64,000 nt of DNA from Flavobacterium rakeshii (GTDB taxonomy: Bacteria; Bacteroidota; Bacteroidia; Flavobacteriales; Flavobacteriaceae). Every line of letters starts with the position of its first letter. Position 1 is the stretch's first letter. The notes under the pieces were generated by a model, which had not been told where the DNA came from, did not search any database, and saw nothing but the letters and a program-made list of their open reading frames with translations. Made by a program: the position numbers and the translations under genes. The stretch is taken from the NCBI RefSeq assembly GCF_009741375.1, contig NZ_WOWP01000013.1, forward strand, positions 1 to 64,000, read 5' to 3'. This document shows positions 44,364 to 54,187 of this stretch, in pieces.

Positions 44364-46607
44364 ATGAAAAATAAGATTTTATGCCTCTCGGCTGCACTTG
44401 TACTGATTATGGCCTCGTGCAAAGAAGACAAAACATCAAACGACACGGTAGCTCAGCCGGAAACTGCCCAATATAAGGGTACTCCTATGAGTGATGAGTT
44501 TGATACTAAAATAGACTCTATTGTAGGGCAAATGACCCTTGAAGAAAAAATAGGCCTTTTACACGGCTACAGCATGTTTACTAACGAAGGTGTGGAACGC
44601 CTTGGAGTACCTGAACTACACATGGCCGACGGTCCGCTTGGTATTCGTGAGGAACTACAGCGCATGAGTTGGGCTCCGCTTGGACTGGATAACGACTTTG
44701 CTACCTACTACCCTGCCGGTGCCGGACTTTCGGCTGCATGGAGCCCTGAATTAGCTCATACCTTCGGTAGAAGTATTGGTGAAGAAGCACGTGCCCGTGG
44801 TAAGGATGTATTACTAGCCCCTGCTTTCAATATTATCCGTACACCGCTTGGAGGTCGTACTTATGAATACATGACAGAAGACCCATTCCTTAACAAAACA
44901 CTTATTGTACCTTATGTAGTGGGGGTTCAGGAAAACAACGTGGCTGCCTGTATTAAGCACTATGCTGCAAACAATCAGGAAACCAACCGTGGTACGGTAA
45001 ACGTACTTATGGACGAGCGTACACTTCGTGAAATATACCTTCCTGCTTTCCACGATGCTGTTGTAAAAGCAAATGCTTACAGTGTTATGGGGGCTTATAA
45101 CAAGTTTCGTGGGGATTACCTTTGTGAAAATCCATACATGCTACAGGATGTACTAAGGGATGAATGGGGCTTTAAAGGTGTGGTAATTTCCGACTGGGAT
45201 GCTGTTCATACTACCAAAAAAGCACTTGAAGCAGGTACTGATCTTGAAATGGGAACAAACGCTCCGTCGTTTGATGAATTCTGGTTTGCTAATCCGCTTA
45301 TACAGGCAGTTAAAGACGGTAAGGTTACCGAAGCTGAAGTAGATGTACACGCGAAAAGAATACTTAAACTGTTATTCAATGTTAAGGCAATGGGTAATAC
45401 AGATAGTCGTGCCGAAGGAAGCCTTGCTACCGAAGCACATTACAAAGATGCTTATAACATCGCAGCCGAATCGGTTGTGTTGCTTAAAAATAACGAGAGC
45501 CTTTTACCTTTAAATACTCAGGAAGTTAAGAGTATTGCTGTAATTGGTCCTAATGCTACAGCTAAACATTCGCAGGGTGGTTTTGGTGCCGGTGTAAAAA
45601 CCAAACGTGAGATTACCCCACTTGAGGCTTTAAAAGCAAAACTTCCGGAATCGGTTACTATTAACTATGCCGAAGGTTACAAAACACTTTTTAAGCCTAA
45701 AAAAGAAATGAAATTTGGTGAGGTAACTCAGGAAGCTAAAGAAACAGTTACCGATGTAGACCCTAAAATGATTGCTGAAGCGGTTGAAGCGGCTAAAAAA
45801 TCAGACATCGCTATATTATTTGTAGGTGCTAACCGTGACTATGAAACCGAAGCAAGCGACCGTATAGACCTTAGCCTTCCGTTTGGGCAGGAAAAACTGA
45901 TAACAGCCGTAAAAGCTGCTAACCCTAAAACTATAGTGGTATTTGTTGCCGGAGCTCCTTATGACATCAACAATGTTGAAAAGGAAAACTCAACTATAGT
46001 ATGGAGCTGGTATAACGGATCGGAAGGCGGAAATGCCCTTGCCGATGTTTTATTGGGTACTGTTAACCCATCAGGTAAACTACCTTGGACAATGCCTAAA
46101 CAATTATCTGACTCTCCTGCTCATGCTACAAACAGTTTCCCGGGTGAAGATACTGTAACATACCAGGAAGGAATCCTTGTAGGATACCGTTGGTTTGATA
46201 CTAAAAACGTAGAGCCTTTATATCCGTTTGGTTATGGTTTATCGTACTCTGCTTTTGAATTAGCTAATGCTACTGCCAATAAAAAATCATACAATGAAGA
46301 CGAAATAATTGCTGTTACTGTTGATGTAAAAAACACAGGAAAACAGGATGGTAAAGAAGTGGTTCAGTTATATGTTTCCAAAGCTGACTCTGCTGTAGAG
46401 CGTGCTGCTAAAGAGCTTAAAGGTTTCAACAAAGTACTGGTTAAAGCGGGTAACAGTGAAAAGGTAACTATAAATGTTCCTGTAAAAGAACTGGCTTACT
46501 ACGATGAAAACAGCAAAGGTTGGGTAGTTGAAAAAGGTAACTATACATTCAAACTGGGTAACTCTAGCAAAAACATAACTCAGGAAGTAACAGTAACCAT
46601 CCAATAA
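44364..46607 (+). CDS. GH3 beta-glycosidase 2 (beta-glucosidase type)
   Basis: A 747-residue lipoprotein with lipobox MASC (residue 19). The nucleophile is Asp277 in VVISDWDAVH, a common beta-glucosidase pattern. The second domain, with LLPLNTQEVKSIAVIGPNA, and the fibronectin-like C-terminal domain (about 635-745) are complete. It would remove beta-glucose from debranched xyloglucan chains. It lies 14 bp after GH3 1. Only about a third of the sequence is shared with that protein by eye, so they are old paralogues, not a recent duplication. Confidence 0.88.
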   Translation: MKNKILCLSAALVLIMASCKEDKTSNDTVAQPETAQYKGTPMSDEFDTKIDSIVGQMTLEEKIGLLHGYSMFTNEGVERLGVPELHMADGPLGIREELQRMSWAPLGLDNDFATYYPAGAGLSAAWSPELAHTFGRSIGEEARARGKDVLLAPAFNIIRTPLGGRTYEYMTEDPFLNKTLIVPYVVGVQENNVAACIKHYAANNQETNRGTVNVLMDERTLREIYLPAFHDAVVKANAYSVMGAYNKFRGDYLCENPYMLQDVLRDEWGFKGVVISDWDAVHTTKKALEAGTDLEMGTNAPSFDEFWFANPLIQAVKDGKVTEAEVDVHAKRILKLLFNVKAMGNTDSRAEGSLATEAHYKDAYNIAAESVVLLKNNESLLPLNTQEVKSIAVIGPNATAKHSQGGFGAGVKTKREITPLEALKAKLPESVTINYAEGYKTLFKPKKEMKFGEVTQEAKETVTDVDPKMIAEAVEAAKKSDIAILFVGANRDYETEASDRIDLSLPFGQEKLITAVKAANPKTIVVFVAGAPYDINNVEKENSTIVWSWYNGSEGGNALADVLLGTVNPSGKLPWTMPKQLSDSPAHATNSFPGEDTVTYQEGILVGYRWFDTKNVEPLYPFGYGLSYSAFELANATANKKSYNEDEIIAVTVDVKNTGKQDGKEVVQLYVSKADSAVERAAKELKGFNKVLVKAGNSEKVTINVPVKELAYYDENSKGWVVEKGNYTFKLGNSSKNITQEVTVTIQ

Positions 46608-46616
46608 ACCATAATT

Positions 46617-48119
46617 ATGATAAAACGTAATTTATTATATGTATTAACACTTGCTGCCCTAACAGCCTGTTCTGATAAGAAAAAAGAAGAGGAACAGGCA
46701 ATCGGCCCATACCAACCCAACTGGGAGTCCATGAAAGACCACGACGCTACTGCCGAATGGTTTAAGGATGCTAAGTTTGGTATATATGCCCACTGGGGAG
46801 TGTTATCGGTTCCGGCTTATGCTAACGACTGGTATGCACGCCTTATGCATGTTGAGGGTAGCGAGGAGAACAAACACCACGTGGAAACCTACGGTCAGCC
46901 ATCTGAGTTTGGCTATCATGATTTTGTACCGATGTTCAAGGCCGAAAACTTTAACGCTGATGAGTGGGCCGACCTGTATGTACAGGCAGGTGCAAAATTT
47001 GGCGGTATTGTTGCCGAACACCATGACGGCTGGGCTAACTGGGATAGTAAAATTAATCCGTGGAATGCCAAAAGCATGGGGCCTCACAGGGATTTAGTAG
47101 GTGAACTGGAAAAAGCCATACATGGCAAAGGGTTAAAATTTGTTACCTCGTTCCATATGGCGCGTAACCTGCAAATCAATAAGGATAACCCTGATAAATG
47201 GCTGGATGATGAGTCATACTTCCCGTACAATCCCAATATGGCAACATCATCAGAAGACCCTAAACTGGCTAAACTTTACGGTAATATCCCTAAAGAGCAG
47301 TTTTACCGTGAATGGTTAGGACAACTGGAAGAAGTTATTGATAACTACTCCCCTGACCTGATTTATTTTGACGGAAAGCTTTCCAAACTACCGGATAGTC
47401 TTAAAGCTCAGTTCTCGGCTTATTACCTTAACCATGCAGCTAAAGAAGGTAAACAGGTTATTATAACCCATAAAGAAGGGGAATTGCCTAAAAGCGTAAG
47501 TATTGAGGATTTTGAAAAAGGACGTGCTAACCAAATCACTAAGGAGTTTTGGCTTACCGACGAAACAGTATCTGTAGGAAGCTGGAGCTATACAAACGAT
47601 TTACAGCTTAAAACAGCCAATGATATTGTAGACATCCTTGCTGATATTGTTAGTAAAAACGGGGCGCTTATGCTTAACATATCGCCTATGGCAAACGGTA
47701 CTATTCCGCAAAACCAAAAGGATATACTTATCACTATAGGTAAATGGTTAAAAGTAAACGGAGAAGCTATTTATGGAACCCGTACCTGGAAAGTATTTGG
47801 CGAAGGCCCTACCAAACAGGAAAAATCGGGGATGTTCCTTGATAAGCTTGATTATACAGCACAGGATGTTCGTTATACCAAAAAGGATAATGTTATCTAT
47901 GCCATTGTACTGGGCTGGCCGGGAGAAAATACTACGGTTACCTTACAATCATTCACTAAAGAAACTCTTGGTGAAAAGATACCACAGGTTGAAACTGTTT
48001 CTGTATTAGGATCAAATGAAAAAATTGATTTCAATATTGATGATACCGGACTGCATTTTACCACTCCTAAACAAAAAGTAGACGATAAAGCCTTTGTGCT
48101 TAAAATTGTTACCAAATAA
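46617..48119 (+). CDS. GH29 alpha-L-fucosidase lipoprotein
   Basis: A 500-residue enzyme with lipobox LTAC (residue 18). GH29 features are GIYAHWG (35-60 region), EHHDGWANWDS (active-site His pair), and the nucleophile Asp252 in LIYFDGK. A C-terminal beta domain follows. It removes terminal alpha-L-fucose, which in plants caps the galactose of xyloglucan side chains. It is the last gene of the locus, 9 bp after GH3 2, and has a terminator right after its stop. Confidence 0.9.
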   Translation: MIKRNLLYVLTLAALTACSDKKKEEEQAIGPYQPNWESMKDHDATAEWFKDAKFGIYAHWGVLSVPAYANDWYARLMHVEGSEENKHHVETYGQPSEFGYHDFVPMFKAENFNADEWADLYVQAGAKFGGIVAEHHDGWANWDSKINPWNAKSMGPHRDLVGELEKAIHGKGLKFVTSFHMARNLQINKDNPDKWLDDESYFPYNPNMATSSEDPKLAKLYGNIPKEQFYREWLGQLEEVIDNYSPDLIYFDGKLSKLPDSLKAQFSAYYLNHAAKEGKQVIITHKEGELPKSVSIEDFEKGRANQITKEFWLTDETVSVGSWSYTNDLQLKTANDIVDILADIVSKNGALMLNISPMANGTIPQNQKDILITIGKWLKVNGEAIYGTRTWKVFGEGPTKQEKSGMFLDKLDYTAQDVRYTKKDNVIYAIVLGWPGENTTVTLQSFTKETLGEKIPQVETVSVLGSNEKIDFNIDDTGLHFTTPKQKVDDKAFVLKIVTK

Positions 48120-48120
48120 A

Positions 48121-48148
48121 AAAAAGAGGCCAATGGCCTCTTTTTTTT
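48121..48148 (+). terminator. Intrinsic terminator
   Basis: An 11-bp stem (48121-48131 with 48135-48145) and eight T residues end the hydrolase operon. Confidence 0.93.
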
Positions 48149-48177
48149 ATCTTATAAATCTTCAAATAATATTGTAT

Positions 48178-48206
48178 AAAAAAAGGCAGAGCATAATACC
48201 CTGCCT
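48178..48206 (-). terminator. Intrinsic terminator of the minus-strand protease gene
   Basis: On the minus strand AGGCAG (48201-48206) pairs with CTGCCT (48184-48189), followed by a T7 run. It gives the protease gene its own terminator back to back with that of the fucosidase gene. Confidence 0.75.
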
Positions 48207-48230
48207 CTTTAATCAACTAATATTAAATTC

Positions 48231-50540
48231 CTATTCTTTAATAATTTTGGTTGTAAACATTTTACCCGATGCATCTGCCGCTTTAATAAAGTAAACACCT
48301 TTAGACATACCGGTTATATTTACAGTGTTAGCACCGTTAACAAACTTACCATTTGCCACTGCCTGTCCTAACATATTATATACAGTATAATTTACATCTG
48401 TTAGTTCCTGATTAACAGAAACCGTATATATACCTGCCGAAGGGTTAGGATATACCGTTATTGGGTTTGTAGCAAAATCTTCAATCCCTGCCGAATTGTC
48501 TATAGAGAAATAAACTGTTTCGGTATTACCAAAATCGCCGCCTTCAATAATCACACTATCTCCCATGGTTACGCTGTAGCTACCTGTTCCTAAACCATCG
48601 CCTCCTTCATCTGTTATCGTAAAGGCATAACAACCTTCAGAATCCATTATATATGTATTGCTGTAACTTTGATTATTACCAAAACCAGGAGAATTATATA
48701 GTGTAAAAGAATTTGATTCTGTTTCAAATGAAATTTTCCAGCTCACCTCACTTCCGTTACCATCTGTATTAACATTCACCGTTATATTACCTGTATGATT
48801 TACAGGAGCAACATTAATTACATTAGTAACTGTATTGTTTTGAAGAAACATATCTTCTGACTCATTAGGGCTTAATATTGTTACATTAACAACATTTTGT
48901 CCGGTAGCTAATACCAGTTCCGGCAACTCAATAAGCTCTCCCTGATTTTCTCCTAAGTTACCTGTCCAATCAATAATTATTGGTTCACCATCATTAATTG
49001 AATAAGATATCTGAGCCGAAGTAAGATTATCAAGACCATTGTTAATAAGCCTTACTGTTGGTAATACATTGTTGCTACATATATTATAACCTTTATCAAA
49101 AAACAGCACCTTAGCATCAATGGCTAAAAGGTTTTGAGGTGGGTAATACCCTATGGATGTTTGACTTGTACCAATTATACCCGCAGGATCTAACCAGTCT
49201 CTTAACCTTGTAGCTGCAGTAGTACCGGTATCCCATGACTTGTCAAACCTACCGTAACCGGTGCTTTGATCTGTAGCCATTGTACCATTACAAAAATCAG
49301 GGTTAGATACATACCATGCCTGTCCTCTAACCAGTCCGTTATGATCAAACATAGCAGAGCCCGACGACCCTTGTTGTAAACCGGCAACATCCCACTCTTC
49401 AACCGTCCAAACCTCAGCAGTTATTGGTCCGTCTCCTACATTAACCTGAGTTATCTCTAAAGTAGGTTCATCAAAATCGGCACTAACTTTCATGATATCA
49501 CCTCTTGGATGGTGAATTCCGTATAAAAATGGTGGTATTTCAGTACTTATATCCCAACCAGCCCATTTTAAATCCCATTCATCAGGCAAATCGGTAGTAA
49601 TTTCAACTAAGCAAAAGTCACTTTGTGTTCTTCTTGCTCGTAAAACTGCACCACTGGCTGTTAAATGATAGTCGGTATTTGAAGTACTCCCCGGACTTTC
49701 AGCACACACAGGGTTAGGATTCACCCAGTTAAAAAGGAAAGCCCATTGTGCCGGGTCGTCATTACCTTCATAACAGTGATTAGCTGTTAAAAAATATGGT
49801 GTACCGTCTTCGGCAGTATTGTTTACCAGAGTACCGGTACAAAAACCGTTACCTCCTGTAATTAACATCGCAACGGCTTGTTTACTTATCTCTTTTAGGT
49901 TCTCTATACCTTCCATGTAACAGTCTACATCAAAATGGCAATTTCCTGACTGGTTTAATGAATCGTCAAAAGCAATTTCAGTAAATGTTTTGGTTCTGTA
50001 ACCATGTACAAGCTTAAATACTTCCAGCCTTCCCTGTCCTATTACTGCCGCTGGCTCATAATATTCTATCCAGATATCTTCGCCTTCAACAAGCCATGTA
50101 CCCAGTATCCTTCTATCATTATTTTGTTTGTCATCATAAGCACCAAGTAAATCGGTTCTGTCATTATTATACAGATATACTTTTGCTCCTTTAGGAATAA
50201 AATAATCAGAGAAAACAAAATTCATGGTTTTAGCTCCATTTGAAGTATAACGGATTCTCCATATTCTGTCTCCATTTTCAAGCGTTTGCCAGCTTCCGCT
50301 GTTTTCCAGATTATTATCAACCAGAAATTCGTACCCAAAACGCCATGGCTTATTTTGCTGGGCATCTCTTATTTTGTCTTCCGCCTGAATGGAATCGAGA
50401 TTAAATGATGGCATTGAGATAGGGGTTACATCAGTAAGCTCTGTTAATCGCCAGCTTGCCGGTTTACCATCATTAGATACCTGTCCGTAAGCTGATGCCA
50501 TAAACACCATGGACAGCAATAGTAGTTTGATTTTCCTCAT
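48231..50540 (-). CDS. T9SS-secreted lysyl-endopeptidase-like serine protease
   Basis: A 769-residue secreted protease with a signal peptide (1-19). The trypsin-like domain (about 200-450) has His255 in TANHCY, Asp308 in QSDFCLVEI and Ser393 in GSSGSA, the family pattern of bacterial lysyl endopeptidases. Beta-sandwich and proprotein-convertase-type segments follow, then a type A T9SS sorting domain (about 695-769) beginning ITVYPNPSAGIYTV and ending in KIIKE. It is exported through the T9SS and may be held on the cell surface or released. It is a single-gene unit with its own terminator. Confidence 0.88.
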   Translation of the reverse strand: MRKIKLLLLSMVFMASAYGQVSNDGKPASWRLTELTDVTPISMPSFNLDSIQAEDKIRDAQQNKPWRFGYEFLVDNNLENSGSWQTLENGDRIWRIRYTSNGAKTMNFVFSDYFIPKGAKVYLYNNDRTDLLGAYDDKQNNDRRILGTWLVEGEDIWIEYYEPAAVIGQGRLEVFKLVHGYRTKTFTEIAFDDSLNQSGNCHFDVDCYMEGIENLKEISKQAVAMLITGGNGFCTGTLVNNTAEDGTPYFLTANHCYEGNDDPAQWAFLFNWVNPNPVCAESPGSTSNTDYHLTASGAVLRARRTQSDFCLVEITTDLPDEWDLKWAGWDISTEIPPFLYGIHHPRGDIMKVSADFDEPTLEITQVNVGDGPITAEVWTVEEWDVAGLQQGSSGSAMFDHNGLVRGQAWYVSNPDFCNGTMATDQSTGYGRFDKSWDTGTTAATRLRDWLDPAGIIGTSQTSIGYYPPQNLLAIDAKVLFFDKGYNICSNNVLPTVRLINNGLDNLTSAQISYSINDGEPIIIDWTGNLGENQGELIELPELVLATGQNVVNVTILSPNESEDMFLQNNTVTNVINVAPVNHTGNITVNVNTDGNGSEVSWKISFETESNSFTLYNSPGFGNNQSYSNTYIMDSEGCYAFTITDEGGDGLGTGSYSVTMGDSVIIEGGDFGNTETVYFSIDNSAGIEDFATNPITVYPNPSAGIYTVSVNQELTDVNYTVYNMLGQAVANGKFVNGANTVNITGMSKGVYFIKAADASGKMFTTKIIKE

Positions 50541-50711
50541 ACTTCTTTTTTAGTGGTTTGTGTTAATAAAAATATTAACATTTTTTTAAGATTAAAAAAG
50601 AGAGTTGTTAAAAAAGCATGAATTTCTAAATTTGTAACATTTTTCTTAAAAAAATAAATTTATACAACACACTATACAAAAATATAACAATATAAAAATC
50701 AATGTTTTACA

Positions 50712-52454
50712 CTACATAATAAGTCGTACTCCTCCTAGTTCAGACACTTTATACGGGAACTTATCACCTGGCGAGCCTATAAACATAAAGTTTTTTGGTA
50801 TATCCCATTTGTTAGATAATTCATCTATAAGCTCAGGACCGAAGTTACCCTGCATTTCTACAAATTCTATATGTATTTCAGGATATGCCCTGTCTAATAC
50901 CTCTAAATCTTTTTTAAGTGCTTCATTACAGGTATTGTCTTTTTTAATGTTTACAATTTTTAGTTTTTTAGTGGTTTCATTATCTTCTACATATTGCATA
51001 ACCTTATTAAGTATTGCAACATCATCACCTTTAGTGAAAAACACAAATTCCTGAGAATGCAGTTTACGGTTAACCCTTTCAAGGTAACGGTTACTTATAA
51101 TAGCAAATTTCCTTATTGGTTTATAGAAATAAGAAAGTACACTCACTGTGGTTCTTATAAGCATTGACCTGTTTAGCATTAGGAAAACCAAAATAAGAGC
51201 CGGGATTAAATACTGTATAAAGGTGTTAAATGCCTCTTTACTTAAATACATATTACCTACAAAACCTGTAATAATAAAAGCAATAGCGATTACTACTACC
51301 AGTCCGTTTGCTTTTTCAGGTCTTGGCAGCTTTCTCCTTTTAATTTTAAGCATAAGGTTACCTATACCAAAAAGTGCCATTACTGCTAAAAACGAAAAAG
51401 TATACACTCCTGCCAGCGACTCAAGATGTCCTTTTGTAGCAATCATTACCGATATACATAAAATTAAAAACACAATAACTATCCTATAGCTACTTCCATT
51501 TTTATTTTCCTTTAAAAAGTAATTAGGTAATATCCTGTCCAGCGTCATACGTTTAAGTAACCCAGATACCCCAACAAAAGAGGTAAGTACAGCACCACAA
51601 AGCACCAGTACGGCATCTATTGATATTACCCATGCCAACCACGAGCCTCCGGTGGTTTGCCCTAAATAAGCCAAAAGAGACTCTTTATGCTCATCAAGTT
51701 CAATTACCGGAATAATAGCTATAAGTATAATAGCAATAACAGGATTAAAAAAACTTACTATTGCCCACATGTTTCGAAGCGTTTTCCTGAAAACTCCCGG
51801 TTGTTGCTCTTCCACAAAGTTAGCCGAACTCTCAAACCCGGAAATACCAAGCATTGCTGCCGAAAAGCCCAAAAACAAAGTGTAAGCTATGCCCTGGGGA
51901 TGTGCGGGGAGTTTCCAGTTTAGTGAAAAGGTTTCGGTCCCATGATTAAGTATAAAAAATAATGCAGTACCAACCAGTAACGTTAATGATATTAAGTGTA
52001 TTATAAAAATAAACACTGCTACCGCAGCAGATTCTCCTATACCCACAATGGCTATAGCTGTAAATATAAATAATACAATGGCTGTGGCAATTTGTACATT
52101 TATCCCTGTAAAAATATTGTGAAGATAATGCATGGCTTCACTGGCAGATATAACCGCTGTTGCCATGTATGACAGTACGGTTAGTATAGCAGCTATAGAT
52201 GCAATACGTTTACTGGAAGTATTAAGCAAAACATTATAAGCCCCTCCATTTAAGGGCAGGGCTCCAACCACTTCGCCATATATTTTTCTAAACATAAAAA
52301 GTACTACTGCAACAACAAGTAACGAAATCCAGGCATATTGCCCTGCGTAACCAATAGTAAGTGCCGATACATATAAACAGGAAGAGCTAATATCGTTACC
52401 ACAAATTGCAGTTGCCTGTAACTCATTTAGCTTATGCACTATTTTATCTTTCAT
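50712..52454 (-). CDS. APC-family amino acid permease
   Basis: A 580-residue inner-membrane transporter with about 12 helices. The first helix region ATAICGNDISSSC matches the APC superfamily start, and GFSAAMLGISGFESSANFVEE matches helix 6. The C-terminal 130 residues are soluble, which is longer than a typical permease and may be regulatory (LKIVNIKKDNTCNEALKKD onward). The substrate is unknown. Upstream are two GGTTAAATTA copies at 52460 and 52484. It is a single gene. Confidence 0.88.
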   Translation of the reverse strand: MKDKIVHKLNELQATAICGNDISSSCLYVSALTIGYAGQYAWISLLVVAVVLFMFRKIYGEVVGALPLNGGAYNVLLNTSSKRIASIAAILTVLSYMATAVISASEAMHYLHNIFTGINVQIATAIVLFIFTAIAIVGIGESAAVAVFIFIIHLISLTLLVGTALFFILNHGTETFSLNWKLPAHPQGIAYTLFLGFSAAMLGISGFESSANFVEEQQPGVFRKTLRNMWAIVSFFNPVIAIILIAIIPVIELDEHKESLLAYLGQTTGGSWLAWVISIDAVLVLCGAVLTSFVGVSGLLKRMTLDRILPNYFLKENKNGSSYRIVIVFLILCISVMIATKGHLESLAGVYTFSFLAVMALFGIGNLMLKIKRRKLPRPEKANGLVVVIAIAFIITGFVGNMYLSKEAFNTFIQYLIPALILVFLMLNRSMLIRTTVSVLSYFYKPIRKFAIISNRYLERVNRKLHSQEFVFFTKGDDVAILNKVMQYVEDNETTKKLKIVNIKKDNTCNEALKKDLEVLDRAYPEIHIEFVEMQGNFGPELIDELSNKWDIPKNFMFIGSPGDKFPYKVSELGGVRLIM

Positions 52455-52459
52455 AGTAA

Positions 52460-52493
52460 GGTTAAATTATATTCAAAAAGTAGGGTTAAATTA
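52460..52493. repeat. Direct repeat GGTTAAATTA upstream of the permease
   Basis: Two identical 10-mers start at 52460 and 52484, 24 bp apart, just before the permease start on the minus strand. They may be regulator sites, though the AT-rich sequence makes chance repeats possible. Confidence 0.35.
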
Positions 52494-52569
52494 CAGTTTC
52501 ATAAATTTTAATCGAAGTAAATTAACAAAAAAATACGCATTGTTTAAAAACTGTTTTCCTTAAAACAGA

Positions 52570-52596
52570 AAAAGCTCCCCTAAAAAGGGAGCTTTT
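52570..52596. terminator. Intrinsic terminator
   Basis: Ten-bp arms (52570-52579, 52587-52596) form a hairpin with A/T flanks downstream of the acidic lipoprotein gene. A second small hairpin (CTGTTTT-CCTT-AAAACAG, 52551-52568) adjoins it. Confidence 0.85.
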
Positions 52597-52628
52597 TTAT
52601 ATATAAAACAATAATGTTTTTATACTGA

Positions 52629-53675
52629 TTATGGTAAACTGTTAAGTAAATTAATAACATCTGCCTGTGTAGCCGTTACTAAAGATCCCGGATTAACAAC
52701 ATAAACACCGTTTGCAGTTATTGTAATTGTTTGTATTGAATAAATCCATTGACCTCCCTGCCCAGATGCAAAAATAAGATAGCATTGTTCACCAAGTGGT
52801 AACAGATTATAAGTTTCTCCAAAAAGTTCAGTCCCCGCATCATAATGATCTAGTGAAACCAACATATTTTGTTGACCTTCAAAAGCAAGATAAACTTTAG
52901 AATTACTATCATCAAAACCATCAGGCACATCTACAAAAATAGTTGTTTTTGGGTTTGGATACTCTGCCAGTTTATCAATATTACACCATCCAAATTCCCT
53001 TAGTTTAAGAATGTATTCTCCGTTTTCAACAGGAACATCCTTATCTCCTTCACCGTTATCGTCATCACCTTCGCCAGCTTCATCTTCATTCCAGGTAACA
53101 TCGCCTTCATCATCTGGTGCTCCATCACCATTGGTGTCTTCCTGCTCTCCTGTCCATGAAGTCATATCTTCATCTGCCTCGCCTCCGGTTAGTTCTACCG
53201 GAACTTCAAGTTGGTACTCAGCTCCTTCATCAATATTCTCACCTTCTTGGGTAGTCATATTAACATAAAACTCCCCTCCTGAGATAAGTGGTTGTGGCCT
53301 TGTATCATCTTCAGACTGTGGTTGGTTTGTTAAACCAGATGTAGTTTTGTTTGCTGCCAGCATTTCTCCTCTGCTAAAAACTTCAATATACTCAACTACA
53401 ACCGGTCCAAAATAAGGTTGTCCGCCTACTTTTACTGTTGCAGTTTTTACCCTAATCTTAACACCGCTTTTTACCTCTATCAGAGCTTCTTCACCGTTAG
53501 CTTCAAAAATAAATTTTTGTTTCAAGCTTTTCACGGCATTTGCCTGTAAGTCAGCAATAGAATACTCTTTTGATGCTTTTAGTGTAAAATCGTTTGTGGT
53601 TTGGTTTTCATCTTTGCTACATGCCGCAAATACAAGTGCTGCACAAGCGCCCAAAATAAATAATTTGGTTTTCAT
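52629..53675 (-). CDS. Acidic lipoprotein of unknown function
   Basis: A 348-residue lipoprotein with lipobox FAAC (residue 19). The centre (about 160-215) is rich in Asp, Glu and Gly and contains DTNGDGAPDDEGD, like a calcium-binding thrombospondin type 3 loop. The flanks look beta-rich. No enzyme motif is seen. It is a single gene, with a terminator downstream and a long inverted repeat in its leader. It could be a surface structural or adhesion protein. Confidence 0.7.
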   Translation of the reverse strand: MKTKLFILGACAALVFAACSKDENQTTNDFTLKASKEYSIADLQANAVKSLKQKFIFEANGEEALIEVKSGVKIRVKTATVKVGGQPYFGPVVVEYIEVFSRGEMLAANKTTSGLTNQPQSEDDTRPQPLISGGEFYVNMTTQEGENIDEGAEYQLEVPVELTGGEADEDMTSWTGEQEDTNGDGAPDDEGDVTWNEDEAGEGDDDNGEGDKDVPVENGEYILKLREFGWCNIDKLAEYPNPKTTIFVDVPDGFDDSNSKVYLAFEGQQNMLVSLDHYDAGTELFGETYNLLPLGEQCYLIFASGQGGQWIYSIQTITITANGVYVVNPGSLVTATQADVINLLNSLP

Positions 53676-54187
53676 AAAAAGTAATAATTAATTGGTTAGA
53701 CAATAAGCAGTTATGGTTTGTTTTTAACTGCTTATCGAAGGTAATTTGATTAATAAATTAATTATTTACAAATCACTTTGTTATCGATGTAATTAAACAT
53801 TTTATCTATAAAAATCACTTTTTGTTACAAATTCAACTTAACAAAAATGTTAACAAAATATTAATTTATATTTTTTTTAACATTTATAAAGCGTCAAAAA
53901 ATAAAATACACAACCATACTGTTAAAAAAATACAAAACATATAACACTATGCAGTTCATCTATATTTATATACCACATATAGATATCTTTTGTTGTTTAA
54001 TACATTAAGTTCTATTTTTGAACAGACATAACATAAAACCTAATTGATAATAACTAAAACAAAATAAGATGTTTCTTACTATTTTTGCATATAACCTAAA
54101 TATGTAAATAAAGTACTCCCGTAATTACTACCTTAATGCTATATAGAATATTATAGCTTATCTACCTAACCAACCCCACACCTAATT
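53676..54187. other. 512-bp divergent intergenic region
   Basis: AT-rich, without an ORF. It contains an inverted repeat at 53703-53735 in the leader of the acidic lipoprotein and a TATTTTTG (54080-54087) that is a candidate -7 element for the regulator gene at 54188. Most of the region shows nothing I can interpret. It is long for the spacing of this genome, so a small RNA or complex regulation is possible. Confidence 0.45.
53703..53735 (-). repeat. Inverted repeat in the lipoprotein leader
   Basis: Arms ATAAGCAGTTA (53703-53713) and TAACTGCTTAT (53725-53735) are perfect 11-bp complements around an 11-nt loop, 28 bp upstream of the start at 53675. It could form a leader RNA hairpin or be an operator. 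Confidence 0.55.

Noticed and set aside
15186-54123. TACGGGA 7-mer seen at 15186, 12748 (reverse) and 54117 (reverse) as a shared regulator site
   Set aside because: A 7-mer of this composition is expected several times in 64 kb on two strands, and no longer match surrounds all three.
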